Assembly: GCF_010365285.1 (NCBI RefSeq)
Contig: NZ_CP048287.1
Span: 1-64,000 of the forward strand
DNA: 64,000 nt
DNA from: Paenibacillus rhizovicinus
GTDB taxonomy: Bacteria > Bacillota > Bacilli > Paenibacillales > Paenibacillaceae
Direction: 5' to 3'
Both the position numbers and the translations under genes were made by a program. The stretch's first letter is position 1, and every line of letters begins with the position of its first letter. The notes beneath the pieces are model-generated. The model did not search any database, was not told where the DNA came from, and was given only the letters and a program-made list of their open reading frames with translations. Below are positions 36,647 through 45,344 of the stretch, piece after piece.

Positions 36647-37104
36647 TTCTCTTCACTTCTCCCGTATTCTTCAATATAGAAGTAACCGGGATCCTCTGTC
36701 GAATCGACTCCGAAAAAGATCATTATTTTCGCTAAATCTGTAGCGGGGTATTGAATGACTAACTTTACGGTAGGGTCTGCATCAAACTTCCCTACTTTCG
36801 TCAACGTACTGCCAGTAAAATACGGATAAGATATGCCGTTTTTAGTTACTGCAGGATAGCCCAGCTGCGCCATTTTATTCTTTATATCGTTTTGAATGGC
36901 AGGCGAGAGATACCCGGAGGTCTCGACCATTTGAAGTGCACGATCCTTAATGTCATCCAGTTTAGCTTGTCTCATGACGTAGAGGAAGGTTGTTGCGATC
37001 ATCACTGTTACGCCGAAAAAGATCGGAAGTACGATTAAGAGAACGATGAGATTGGATATTCCTTTTTCATTTCTAATGGGCTTGAGTAAACGTCCTAGCA
37101 GCAT
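36643..37104 (-). CDS. TadE-like pseudopilin
   Basis: 153 residues. The leader RNEKGISNLIVLLIVLPIFFGVTVMI resembles class III prepilin or TadE leaders (Gly before the helix, though the usual Glu at +5 is not at the standard place). The extracellular part ends YFYIEEYGRSEEK. Coupled by 4 nt to the 36023-36646 gene. Function inferred from shape and from position between pilins and the HD-GYP gene. Confidence 0.7.
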   Translation of the reverse strand: MLLGRLLKPIRNEKGISNLIVLLIVLPIFFGVTVMIATTFLYVMRQAKLDDIKDRALQMVETSGYLSPAIQNDIKNKMAQLGYPAVTKNGISYPYFTGSTLTKVGKFDADPTVKLVIQYPATDLAKIMIFFGVDSTEDPGYFYIEEYGRSEEK

Positions 37105-37164
37105 GCGTCACACTTCTTTCCGGGATTTAATAAAGGGGAGGGCCAACGCCTCCCCCCTTCAAGC

Positions 37165-37323
37165 TCACGGACCGGGCTTATACCCATACGAACGAACATC
37201 TTTCTTGAGATTGTCGTATCCGTTCGAGACAGACTTGTTTAGCCCAGATGGGCTTAAAAATAGCCAGGTGCAAAGCCCTATAACGATAAGGGCAGTTATG
37301 ATTTTTACTGCGTTATTGTCCAT
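37165..37323 (-). CDS. Mini-pilin-like protein 3, 52 aa
   Basis: ATG 37323 starts 4 nt after the TAA of the preceding mini-pilin and has no ribosome site of its own, so translation is probably coupled. MDNNAVKIITALIVIGLCTWLFLSPSGLNK: one helix followed by W-L-F-x-x-P-S-G-L, the same motif as its two upstream paralogues. It ends in a soluble tail (YDNLKKDVRSYGYKPGP). It is the most diverged of the three. Confidence 0.65.
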   Translation of the reverse strand: MDNNAVKIITALIVIGLCTWLFLSPSGLNKSVSNGYDNLKKDVRSYGYKPGP

Positions 37324-37327
37324 GTGG

Positions 37328-37516
37328 TTACGGTAACGTGTGGCCAACGCCTGGAGCAACAGAGCCGCTGTAATCGAACGTCGACACCTTCGTGTTTACT
37401 TTCGTAGCACCAGCATCTGCACCATCGCCAATGCCGCTCGGGTTATTGAATACCCAGAATAAGAGTGCTGCACCGATGATGATTCCGATAATTGTACCAA
37501 TCGCTTTGTCTGACAT
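37328..37516 (-). CDS. Mini-pilin-like protein 2, 62 aa
   Basis: Strong ribosome site AAGGAGG before ATG 37516. MSDKAIGTIIGIIIGAALLFWVFNNPSG: 5-6 polar residues, then a Gly-rich helix and the motif FNNPSGIGDG, followed by a 30-residue tail. It is nearly identical over the first 35 residues to the protein encoded at 37531-37689. Very short Flp-type pilins are 50-70 residues, so this is a good candidate for the pilus subunit, although the classic Flp processing site (G-x-x-x-x-E-Y) is not present. Confidence 0.7.
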   Translation of the reverse strand: MSDKAIGTIIGIIIGAALLFWVFNNPSGIGDGADAGATKVNTKVSTFDYSGSVAPGVGHTLP

Positions 37517-37530
37517 TTGAAAATTCCTCC

Positions 37531-37689
37531 TTAAGGGTTGTTTGATGTAGCTTGAATTATTTTGTCTTTGACATTGGCCCCACCTTTGTTCAAACCATCA
37601 CCTATGCCACTGGGATTGTTGAACAACCAAAAGGTAAGAGCGATTCCGATAATAATGCCGACGATCGTTCCAATTGCTTTATCGGACAC
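37531..37689 (-). CDS. Mini-pilin-like protein 1, 52 aa (GTG start)
   Basis: This short gene runs from GTG 37689 to TAA 37531. It reads (M)SDKAIGTIVGIIIGIALTFWLFNNPSGIGDG, then a polar tail NKGGANVKDKIIQATSNNP. A run of Gs (GGGGGGGG) 6 nt upstream serves as ribosome site. It is a clear paralogue of the next gene, with the same order SDKAIGTI-helix-FNNPSGIGDG. The three small genes form a tandem array directly after tadC. Confidence 0.7.
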   Translation of the reverse strand: MSDKAIGTIVGIIIGIALTFWLFNNPSGIGDGLNKGGANVKDKIIQATSNNP

Positions 37690-37702
37690 TGGTCCCCCCC
37701 CT

Positions 37703-38575
37703 TCAAAATACCTGCCGGATGACTTCTTGAAAGCTTATATACCAGGGCAGCATGCACAGAATGCCCGCTACCGCAAAAGGTATCATGATTACAAAGGTAA
37801 CGCGGAGAGGCGAAGCCTCGATCTTCTTTTTCACTTGGAAATCCCTCATCGTATCGATGTTTCTCACTTGAGCATCGAAGAGATTAAGTATTTTTTCTTG
37901 AGGGGCGTTCCAACTAGCAAGAAGTGTATTGGTCAGAGGTAAAACCTCGTTGATCCCGATCTGTTCTCCGAAATTGTTGATTGCTGCTCTCGGATTGTCC
38001 ATCCAATCAATAAGCAAATCATCGACATAAGGTTTTAGTATCTTGCAAGTCCTCCCTGCTCGCCGGACGGCATAGTACAAGGGAATCTTGTCTGTAATAC
38101 AGACAATTAACCGGTGCGAAAATTTCACGATCTCCTCGGCAATTACCTCCCGGCGCCTCCGCGCGATCATGCTAAGCATGAGCGGCGGTACAAAATAAGC
38201 GCCTAAGACAACTGCTATAAACGGTAAAAAAGGGAATGGAGCTGAATATCCATTCATGCTGTTTTTTACGGTATATAGGAATAAAAGAAGGATAGCGATA
38301 GCCACCGGTAAGACAAGCCGTAACATTTGATAATGAAAGACCTGCATGCCGAACGGATAACCTGCTGTCTTTAATTTTCTTGCGATCTTGTAATTCGACT
38401 TTCTGTTCTGCTCCTTGGCCACCGCTGAAGCGTACATGTCCTGAAGCAGCTGTTTTCGTTTTGTTTTTGTCGAAGGAACGCGAAGTCTTCGCTTGAACTT
38501 CACAGATAACGCCTGTGGAACGACGATTAAGGCAATGCCGATCGTAAAAGCGATAAGGATGATCCAACTTATCAA
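37703..38575 (-). CDS. tadC: TadC-like inner-membrane platform protein (T2SF family)
   Basis: 290 residues from TTG 38575, chosen because GGGGGAG lies 6 nt upstream; the longer frame from 38674 overlaps tadB. Helices at about 3-20 and two mid-protein (LRLVLPVAIAILLLFLY, FLPFIAVVLGAYFVPPLML) and one at the C-terminus flank a cytoplasmic T2SF domain with EEIVKFSHRLIVCITDKIP. It is the second platform protein, paired with TadB under the TadA ATPase. Confidence 0.85.
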   Translation of the reverse strand: MISWIILIAFTIGIALIVVPQALSVKFKRRLRVPSTKTKRKQLLQDMYASAVAKEQNRKSNYKIARKLKTAGYPFGMQVFHYQMLRLVLPVAIAILLLFLYTVKNSMNGYSAPFPFLPFIAVVLGAYFVPPLMLSMIARRRREVIAEEIVKFSHRLIVCITDKIPLYYAVRRAGRTCKILKPYVDDLLIDWMDNPRAAINNFGEQIGINEVLPLTNTLLASWNAPQEKILNLFDAQVRNIDTMRDFQVKKKIEASPLRVTFVIMIPFAVAGILCMLPWYISFQEVIRQVF

Positions 38576-38591
38576 GGTGCTCTCCCCCTTC

Positions 38592-39518
38592 TTAGAGTTT
38601 CTTCCTCCCCATATGCATCGCACCCAAAAACGAAATGAACAGTACGATAACAGATAGAGTAACGATGTGCACACCGGATGCGGTTAAAAAGTAGTACCTG
38701 TAGTTTGCCGGATCCATCTTGATGTTGAAATAAACAACAAATACCGACAATGCGATCATGATGAAAGTTCCCCACTTGTACGTCGTAAGCAGCGTGATCC
38801 GTTTTTCTTCGTTGTACTCGGAGTTCTGCATTTCGCTTATCAGCTTAAACAAGGAGGCCGTAATGTTAACGCCAGTATCGATGTGCGTAATCAAGATGTC
38901 TGCAAAGTAATGAGCCCAGTCATTACCTACACGCTCTGCAAACTGGATTAAGGCTTTTTCCGGCTTTTCTCCTGTCTGTAAGTCCATGATTAGCCTGTTC
39001 CATTCGTTTGCGATTTCTGGCTCTATGGTTCTCGCTGACTTGTAAATGGCATTTTCAAGATTTTCCGCGTCCGTAAAGAATCCAATAAAGTTCTGTACGG
39101 TAGGAATCATGACCTTTGCCATCGCAAGGGTTTTTTTCTGATGTCTAGACCAGACCCATAGAAGCGGGATAGTACCGAACAATACGCCAATGATCAAATT
39201 ATAGAGTGGAGCGGGCATGAGCTTATTTGAAACAATGAACAGCAGTAACAGGATGATCATGCATATAGAGAGCAGATACTTTGCTGGCGTCTTGATCTCT
39301 GCTATGCTCATGTACTCGTCCAGTTTTTTAATAACGGGATGATCGAAAATGGACTTAGTTGGTACATTCTCGAGCCGTCCATTATTTTTACGTTTGTCGT
39401 AGAAGCGATTCCGTCTTATGACCATGAACCCGACTAGGAGACGTCCGACAATCGGCTCCACAATCAAGATCATCCCAATTACGAAGGTGGCCAGAAATGC
39501 AATCTCTATGAGCTGCAT
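38592..39518 (-). CDS. tadB: TadB-like inner-membrane platform protein (T2SF family)
   Basis: 308 residues. Helices at about 5-28, 82-125 and two at the C-terminus enclose a T2SF domain (LENAIYKSARTIEPEIANEWNRL ... ITHIDTGVNITASLFKLISEMQ). The first base of the start codon coincides with the last base of the tadA stop (39518), indicating coupling. It works with TadC as the membrane platform for pilus assembly or, on this element, possibly for a specialised transfer apparatus. Confidence 0.88.
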   Translation of the reverse strand: MQLIEIAFLATFVIGMILIVEPIVGRLLVGFMVIRRNRFYDKRKNNGRLENVPTKSIFDHPVIKKLDEYMSIAEIKTPAKYLLSICMIILLLLFIVSNKLMPAPLYNLIIGVLFGTIPLLWVWSRHQKKTLAMAKVMIPTVQNFIGFFTDAENLENAIYKSARTIEPEIANEWNRLIMDLQTGEKPEKALIQFAERVGNDWAHYFADILITHIDTGVNITASLFKLISEMQNSEYNEEKRITLLTTYKWGTFIMIALSVFVVYFNIKMDPANYRYYFLTASGVHIVTLSVIVLFISFLGAMHMGRKKL

Positions 39519-40918
39519 TAGTAAACGTCCATCTCTTTGAATTCCTCGGGAATGGCGCCGTAGCTGATCATGTGTTCCATCAGCTCGTCGCTGATTTTAT
39601 GCTCCGTTCGCTCCCAATCCTTTTTCTCCATGTTCCATAGAAAGATTGGCCGCATTTCATTTTCACCGCTTTCGGTCGGAACGATTTCGGTGATTTCGGT
39701 CATAACACGGATATTCTTGTAATCGTGCACTTTTACAAAGCGTTGGTAAACGACGATGTTGAATGCACGGCCAATTCTGTTTTTAAGTAGGTTGTCATCA
39801 TGCGATCGGCCATCCTGCTTCACCATATCCATAATGTCGGTGATAATCATGCTGCGGTATTTAGAGTGAAGCGAGACCATTGTATCGTGCCCACGAAGTG
39901 CTGCTTGCACTGCCTGGGATGCCTCTGAACCGCGAATCTCGCCAATAATGATGCGATCCGGGCTCTCCCGGAGAAGCGGCTTAAAGGCGTCTTCCATCGA
40001 TATTCCGAGTTCAGGAACTGCCTGAAAAGGAACGATGTTTCGACCAGGAAGGCGTTCATCGAGTCGCATTTCCATTTCCGTTTCGAGTGAAAGTACACGC
40101 TCGAGGACCGGGATTTCTTTCGCTAAAGCATACAAGGTTGTCGTTTTCCCAGTCTTAGTACCGCCGGCAACAATAATTGAGGCGTGATACTTTACAAGAA
40201 GACTGAGGAACTGGGCCATCGCCTTATTCAAAGTCCCGCGATCGACAAGCGTAGTGTGTAAGTCCGGATCTTTCAAAATAAAGTTACGGATAGCGATCGT
40301 CGGAAACGCCGAGTATGGAGCCTGCGTCATGGTAAGCCGCGCTTTGTTGTACATATAGGTATGACATATCGGATGCTGCTCGTTAATTCGAGCACGCCCA
40401 TAAAGTGCAAGTCTTTCCTGAAGGCGAATTACCTGTTCGATTGTGTCAAAAACCCTTGGGAACTTTACCGATACTCCATCTTTCATGATATAAATTTCGG
40501 TGCCGTTCACCTGCACTTCTTCGATGTCTTTTCCTTTATATAGATCCTCCACGTACCCTGCACCAACGGTAAGGGCAAACACTGCTTCCCATAAACTCAT
40601 TCGCTCCTGCAGCTCGCCAATAGATGCGTAAAGCATGTTGTCGTAAATGATCTGCTTAATGATCGCTTTTACTTTCTCTTGAGCTACCGGGTTACCTAAG
40701 CCGGCTTGATGAACCATTTCTTTATGCTCATCTTGCTCTTCAGCCGTACCATCCGTCTTTTTCAAGAAGTCCTGTACGATTTTCACGACTTCCTCGAGCG
40801 TACGATGCTGATAACCTCGGTTCGCGGTTGTTTTTTTCTTCTCTTGCTTTTCTTTCTGAAGTTGTTCTACGATGCTAAAATTATTTCGTTGTCTCCTGGC
40901 CGGTAGAATAGCGTCCAA
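39518..40918 (-). CDS. tadA: TadA/CpaF-type secretion ATPase
   Basis: 466 residues, full length. An N-terminal charged region (about 1-60) is followed by the CpaF fold. Walker A is GGTKTGKTTT (about 253-262), the Asp box region lies around VLSLETEMEMRLDE, and Walker B/His box is RIIIGEIRGSEA and DTMVSLHSKYRS. It hydrolyses ATP to drive assembly of the Tad pilus through TadB/TadC. CpaF-like rather than PilB-like because of size and neighbours. Its start at 40918 follows the TadZ-like gene by 14 nt. Confidence 0.95.
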   Translation of the reverse strand: MDAILPARRQRNNFSIVEQLQKEKQEKKKTTANRGYQHRTLEEVVKIVQDFLKKTDGTAEEQDEHKEMVHQAGLGNPVAQEKVKAIIKQIIYDNMLYASIGELQERMSLWEAVFALTVGAGYVEDLYKGKDIEEVQVNGTEIYIMKDGVSVKFPRVFDTIEQVIRLQERLALYGRARINEQHPICHTYMYNKARLTMTQAPYSAFPTIAIRNFILKDPDLHTTLVDRGTLNKAMAQFLSLLVKYHASIIVAGGTKTGKTTTLYALAKEIPVLERVLSLETEMEMRLDERLPGRNIVPFQAVPELGISMEDAFKPLLRESPDRIIIGEIRGSEASQAVQAALRGHDTMVSLHSKYRSMIITDIMDMVKQDGRSHDDNLLKNRIGRAFNIVVYQRFVKVHDYKNIRVMTEITEIVPTESGENEMRPIFLWNMEKKDWERTEHKISDELMEHMISYGAIPEEFKEMDVY

Positions 40919-40932
40919 TTCTTTCCCCCCTA

Positions 40933-42174
40933 TCAGATCAATCCAAAGAGTTTTCGCCTTCCTTTAAGAGCTGACTTACTGTCGGCCTGAAGCGGAACCA
41001 TTTCGATTTTCGCGCTCTCTGTAATCATTGCAGTTAGTTGCAATATGTTGTCGCGGAAATCGGCGGATTCATCACCACTATTGAAGTAAAGAGGTTGTCC
41101 ATAATTAATCGCTTTGATGCCGGCTCCTTTATCTACATTCCGGATCCGAGCAATAATCTTGGTGCCCATTGCTTTTTCAATGCCGTATCCGTCGAGTGCG
41201 CCTTTATTATCGCGGTTCATGACCAATTTGAAGTCTGATTCCTTCATGCCGTAATGCTGCCAAACGCTGTTGTACCAGTCATTCCATGAAGACTGATAAC
41301 TCGTTACAATAGGCTGGACAACTACAAGGCGGGTATCAGCATCTTTTATGCATTTCAATGTTGCAGCTTGGTCAGGGAACGTATGGACATCGGCTATGAT
41401 TAAATCGAACGATTTCCTCGCTACCGATAGAAAATGACCTATTTCTTCAATGGTAATTTTCTCTGCCCATTCTCGACGCTGAATGCCTGTTAAGATGTAG
41501 AGGTTTGCTACATCCTTCAGCTGCTCGCAAGCTTTCATGAGAGAACTCGATTCCAGTGTTCCCGAGTCACAATCCGCTTGAATCATCTGATAACCTTTAT
41601 CCGACTGTACATTCAGGTGGTCACGAATTTCGGGACTTTTCAGATTGAAATCAACAAGTAACACCTTTTTCTCTGGCATCCGCTGCGCCGCACATACTGC
41701 CGTTGATATGGCAATTGTTGTCGCCCCGTCCTTTGGTGAGGCTGCCATGAATGTAACAAGCGTACCTCCACCCTCTGCCACTTCACTCGACTTAGGCTTA
41801 GCGGACAATCGAGAGCCAATCTCTTCTGCTAACTCGTCCAAGGTTAACCCATTTGGTATGAGTGAAATTCCCAAATCGAGACTGAGGCGTTGAATGATTT
41901 CTCGATACCATGAATCTGTGGTTTCAGATATTAAAATTACGATCTTCGTCATTTCAGCTACAGAAGTTTTGATATAGCTCATCCATTCCCATGGATATTT
42001 CGTATTGAAGATATCTTCGTGCACGAATATGAAGTCCAGATCCTTTCCCGACTTAATTAACGCCTTATTCAGTTCGGATTCATTAAAGGCATATGTTGCG
42101 TCGTCTTCCTTTGATACTCCTGTGCCGACTGCCTCAGCATGATTGGGTTTGGAAAATGCAAATAGAATTCTCAT
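40933..42174 (-). CDS. TadZ/CpaE-like localisation protein (MinD/ParA fold)
   Basis: 413 residues: an N-terminal atypical receiver-like domain (about 1-130) and a C-terminal MinD-like domain. The deviant P-loop reads AASPKDGATTIA; the signature Lys before Thr of KGGxGK(T/S) is replaced, so ATP hydrolysis is doubtful. Switch II-like segment is LLVDFNLKSPEI. TadZ/CpaE proteins place the pilus apparatus at a pole or focus. Overlaps the CpaB-like gene by 4 nt (42171-42174). Confidence 0.8.
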   Translation of the reverse strand: MRILFAFSKPNHAEAVGTGVSKEDDATYAFNESELNKALIKSGKDLDFIFVHEDIFNTKYPWEWMSYIKTSVAEMTKIVILISETTDSWYREIIQRLSLDLGISLIPNGLTLDELAEEIGSRLSAKPKSSEVAEGGGTLVTFMAASPKDGATTIAISTAVCAAQRMPEKKVLLVDFNLKSPEIRDHLNVQSDKGYQMIQADCDSGTLESSSLMKACEQLKDVANLYILTGIQRREWAEKITIEEIGHFLSVARKSFDLIIADVHTFPDQAATLKCIKDADTRLVVVQPIVTSYQSSWNDWYNSVWQHYGMKESDFKLVMNRDNKGALDGYGIEKAMGTKIIARIRNVDKGAGIKAINYGQPLYFNSGDESADFRDNILQLTAMITESAKIEMVPLQADSKSALKGRRKLFGLI

Positions 42175-43121
42175 TTAGACACCCCTTCCTTACTTTCCGT
42201 TCCCGAATTCGTCTGGGCATTTGCCGGTACGTTTTTCTTGTCAGGCGTGATGGAAATGTTAGTATCAATTTTTGTAACTGGTACGGTTTGATCCTTAGCT
42301 TGCTGATCGCCTACTTTGCTCTCAACCTTTGTGACCGTACCAATGATATTCATTGAATTCGGCAAGCCAAGCCGTATCGTTCCATCTTTCGCTCCAGCTG
42401 CAAAGACTTCGTATTCTGCAGGTGACATGATGAACGTGATGTACGCCGGCTGCCCCGTAGCATTTTGACGGTATCGCTCTGCATTCTCCTCGTCTTTTTG
42501 GCTGCTTGAACCAAGAGATAATGGGCCGTTAGATGTTGCATCCGCGATTTCATTACCTTCTGCGTCTTTGACGTACGCCACAGTCAAGTTGGGTATTAAC
42601 TGCTTGGTATATATTTTCTTGAACGTTACCATGGGATTCGCGGCAAGTAGCGCAGCTTGCTGCACTTCGCTTATCTCTTCCCCATTTCCATTCAGTACCT
42701 TGGGCTGGGTGTATTCCACCCAAGCTGCCACCTTATCGCCGCGTCGAACCATGTTATTGACTGCCCCTACAAAGTCGATCTTGAAACCGATATACTCCTC
42801 ATCCCCCGTGGGGTATAGTGTATCGTCGCCCAATTTCCAAGAAAGAAACTCTTCAGTCTCGCCAATTGGAATCAGGGCACGCTTCCCAATAATTTGATTT
42901 TTATCTAGAAGCGCATTGTCCATATGCTGTACGGTAGGAATGGAGACCTTTTTAACCATGTTCGATGTAATAAGTTGGCCGGATTGAATCATCGTCACCG
43001 GTTTCCATATCTGCATAGTAGTAACGTCTGTTTGAACACTTTGCATATACTTACTGAATCCTATTGCGCATCCGGCTACAATAATTAAGCCAATGAGAGC
43101 GGACATCCACTTTCGATTCAT
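42171..43121 (-). CDS. CpaB/RcpC-like pilus assembly protein (SAF domain)
   Basis: 316 residues with one N-terminal membrane helix (about 6-24), a SAF domain (WKPVTMIQSGQLITSNMVKK, NQIIGKRALIPIGE) and a CpaB-type beta region (VRRGDKVAAWVEYT, PAYITFIMSPAEYEVFAAGAKDGTIRLGL). In Gram-negatives the homologue works with the secretin; here, without an outer membrane, it would sit on the outer face of the membrane. Ends in a Thr/Asn/Lys-rich tail. Coupled to the TadZ-like gene downstream. Confidence 0.85.
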   Translation of the reverse strand: MNRKWMSALIGLIIVAGCAIGFSKYMQSVQTDVTTMQIWKPVTMIQSGQLITSNMVKKVSIPTVQHMDNALLDKNQIIGKRALIPIGETEEFLSWKLGDDTLYPTGDEEYIGFKIDFVGAVNNMVRRGDKVAAWVEYTQPKVLNGNGEEISEVQQAALLAANPMVTFKKIYTKQLIPNLTVAYVKDAEGNEIADATSNGPLSLGSSSQKDEENAERYRQNATGQPAYITFIMSPAEYEVFAAGAKDGTIRLGLPNSMNIIGTVTKVESKVGDQQAKDQTVPVTKIDTNISITPDKKNVPANAQTNSGTESKEGVSK

Positions 43122-43142
43122 AACTTACTCCTTTCGATCTGC

Positions 43143-44738
43143 TCAATATGTTCTGGTCTTCGATTCATCCTCAAGCGACTTCATTTGAGAGAACAAGCCT
43201 TTCATTTTTGCGACAATGCCGTACTGCTTTTTCATTAAGGCATACATTTCTTTTGCAATCACAGCTCGCGCCATAGGTCTGAACGGAACCGATAAAAGAT
43301 TCTTCATTTTCGAATCATCCCATGGGAGGGTTCCTTCCCAAGCATGCTTAAGAACAGCGCCACCGAGATCTGGAATTTGTGTCAACGACGGAAGTGCAAC
43401 CGCATCCTTCCACTCATTCTGCTTGATATAACTCCCCCACTTATTGCCGATGACTCTCATTTGCTTACCTGGAAACTCGTTCTTCAGTGAGTCTATTTGC
43501 TGCAAATGGTGATTCAATTGAATTGGATCCCCATCAGTAACTATCCATATCTCGTCCGACATGCTCAGAATTTTTTTACACTGTGATTCTTGGTAATGCG
43601 ACGATATGTCACAAAGCGCTACAGGAAAACGCTTGGCAGCTAATAGAAGCTGCATGGTTTGATCGTCTGTCCAATTCTCCGTTGGATTAACATTTGCAGG
43701 GATCCAATTCACGCCGTGCGAAACCCATGATCTTTCATTCGTTATGTAGCCATTCTTTTGAATCTGCTCCGCCCAAGACTTCCAATCCTTTGGAGCATTT
43801 GTTTCACCGTGCATGAGCTCGTAATACGTTGAACCGATATTGGAAAGCACGGGCTCAAATACCGCCACCGGAACTTTATTTTCGCCAAGCATTCTTGCGA
43901 AATTGGCGGTGACGAATGTCGCGCCTGCGCGAGGATACAAGCTTACAACAGAGACCAGTATAGAGTTAAAATGTACTGGAACATGAACCGTTACAATCTT
44001 TTCCTCGATTACAATTCGTTCCTTAATCTTTTGAAGCTTTACCTTTTGCTCTTCCGCCGTCCTCCCCTTTTTGGGCTTTACGTCGGTACTTGGTTGCTCC
44101 ATCTTTATAGAGGTCTCTACCTTTGTGACAACAAGCTCGTTCTCTCCTGGTACCAGATCATCATTCTTCGCTTGGATTTCCGGAATGTATTCCCGATTTT
44201 CATTCATATCCGGTTCTATTGGTGATTTATCATCAAACTTCTCTACGGTCTGCAGCACTTCGGCCTTGTCCGTTTTTTTGGTGTCGTTATTCTTATCCTC
44301 CATTGCCGGTTCAACTGGATGTGGTCTTTGGATCTTCGCTTGCCTAATCGTAGACTTACTGGAAAGTTTTCGCCCACGTAATCTCGCTTCAAGCAGACCG
44401 GCGTCTAAATCATCAAAGCTTACGCAGACATTTCCGTCCTCTTCAAGCTTTGTAGTAAATTCATCTTTAGCTCGAAAGTAGATAAGGAGAAAAACAGTTT
44501 CCGGTGACCCAGAGCGTACGGTTTGATATATTTTCAGGAACGATTCATCAGTTTTGATTACTGTCTCTGGAATGATAATGACGTCCGCGGCAGAATCGAT
44601 AGAGCTCCATTGAGGAATGAAAAAGTCTAACGAATCAATACTGCGTATCAATCTTCCGTATTCGGCTAGCTCATCCTCGATCCATTCTGCAAAATCGCTA
44701 TCGTCGTATACGAGAAATAGAAGTTGGTTCTGGTTCAC
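43143..44738 (-). CDS. Second TadZ-like protein with degenerate P-loop
   Basis: 531 residues from GTG 44738 behind GTAGGTGAT. The N-terminus (about 1-125) resembles a receiver domain. A long acidic, low-complexity linker with Lys/Glu runs to about 240, and a MinD-like domain follows. Its P-loop position reads VSLYPRAGATFVTANFARML, lacking both P-loop lysines. It is a diverged paralogue of 40933-42174. Two such proteins in one Tad locus is unusual; they could form a heterodimer that positions the apparatus. An AT-rich TATTAGT-type motif lies just upstream (44761-44790). Confidence 0.7.
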   Translation of the reverse strand: MNQNQLLFLVYDDSDFAEWIEDELAEYGRLIRSIDSLDFFIPQWSSIDSAADVIIIPETVIKTDESFLKIYQTVRSGSPETVFLLIYFRAKDEFTTKLEEDGNVCVSFDDLDAGLLEARLRGRKLSSKSTIRQAKIQRPHPVEPAMEDKNNDTKKTDKAEVLQTVEKFDDKSPIEPDMNENREYIPEIQAKNDDLVPGENELVVTKVETSIKMEQPSTDVKPKKGRTAEEQKVKLQKIKERIVIEEKIVTVHVPVHFNSILVSVVSLYPRAGATFVTANFARMLGENKVPVAVFEPVLSNIGSTYYELMHGETNAPKDWKSWAEQIQKNGYITNERSWVSHGVNWIPANVNPTENWTDDQTMQLLLAAKRFPVALCDISSHYQESQCKKILSMSDEIWIVTDGDPIQLNHHLQQIDSLKNEFPGKQMRVIGNKWGSYIKQNEWKDAVALPSLTQIPDLGGAVLKHAWEGTLPWDDSKMKNLLSVPFRPMARAVIAKEMYALMKKQYGIVAKMKGLFSQMKSLEDESKTRTY

Positions 44739-44778
44739 ATTATCACCTACCTAAAACGCTTATATAGTAACTAATAAA

Positions 44779-45321
44779 CTAATATGATACTATTGGATTT
44801 CCATTTCCCGTTAATACCTTTGCTCCATCACTATCGGATTCTACGGGAAGGTTCACCAACAGTAGTAAATAGAATTTATTATCCTGTAAGATTAAATCAG
44901 CTAGTCCGCTGCCAAGGCGATCAAACGTGCCTTGGCGGTATTCCACTACGCGAAATGGAACCTCAATCCGCTCCTCGAATGTAGAAATAGATACATGGTT
45001 CATCCATTTAAATGTAAGGGACCTTGAATCATATACAACAGAGGTGTATTCACCGAACTTCATAACAGCATTGAAACCCGATTTATAAGCATCGACAACT
45101 TTTCCAACGGCGCGGACCACCATTTGAGAAGGCATCGAATAATTCTCGCGTAAGTCATAGTAACACTGCTTGAATAGCCTGATCTTACTTCGGTGCGTTT
45201 TTGTTCGGAATCCAATTTCACTAATATGATTACATGCCTGATTGAAGCGGGTCATGACCTCGATGAGCGTTTCATGTTGTGTGCCACTTGTTAAGAGTTC
45301 TAATTTCATCGTATGAATCAC
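44779..45321 (-). CDS. TnpB N-terminal domain only (truncated IS605/IS1341-type OrfB)
   Basis: 180 residues matching the N-terminal third of TnpB: TRFNQACNHISEIGF, LYYDLRENY-type helix (here CYYDLRENYSMPSQMVVRAVGKVVDAY), then the beta-rich WED-like part (FEERIEVPFRVVEYR ... ADLILQDNKFYLLLLVNLP). The frame stops exactly where the RuvC-I motif would start, so no nuclease residues remain. It keeps a good ribosome site (AAAGGAGAG) before GTG 45321 (or ATG 45309) and lies in line with operon genes. It is either a remnant of a TnpB gene or a retained nucleic-acid-binding domain. No IS ends were found. Confidence 0.7.
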   Translation of the reverse strand: MIHTMKLELLTSGTQHETLIEVMTRFNQACNHISEIGFRTKTHRSKIRLFKQCYYDLRENYSMPSQMVVRAVGKVVDAYKSGFNAVMKFGEYTSVVYDSRSLTFKWMNHVSISTFEERIEVPFRVVEYRQGTFDRLGSGLADLILQDNKFYLLLLVNLPVESDSDGAKVLTGNGNPIVSY

Positions 45322-45344
45322 TCATCCGTCTCTCCTTTCTTTCT

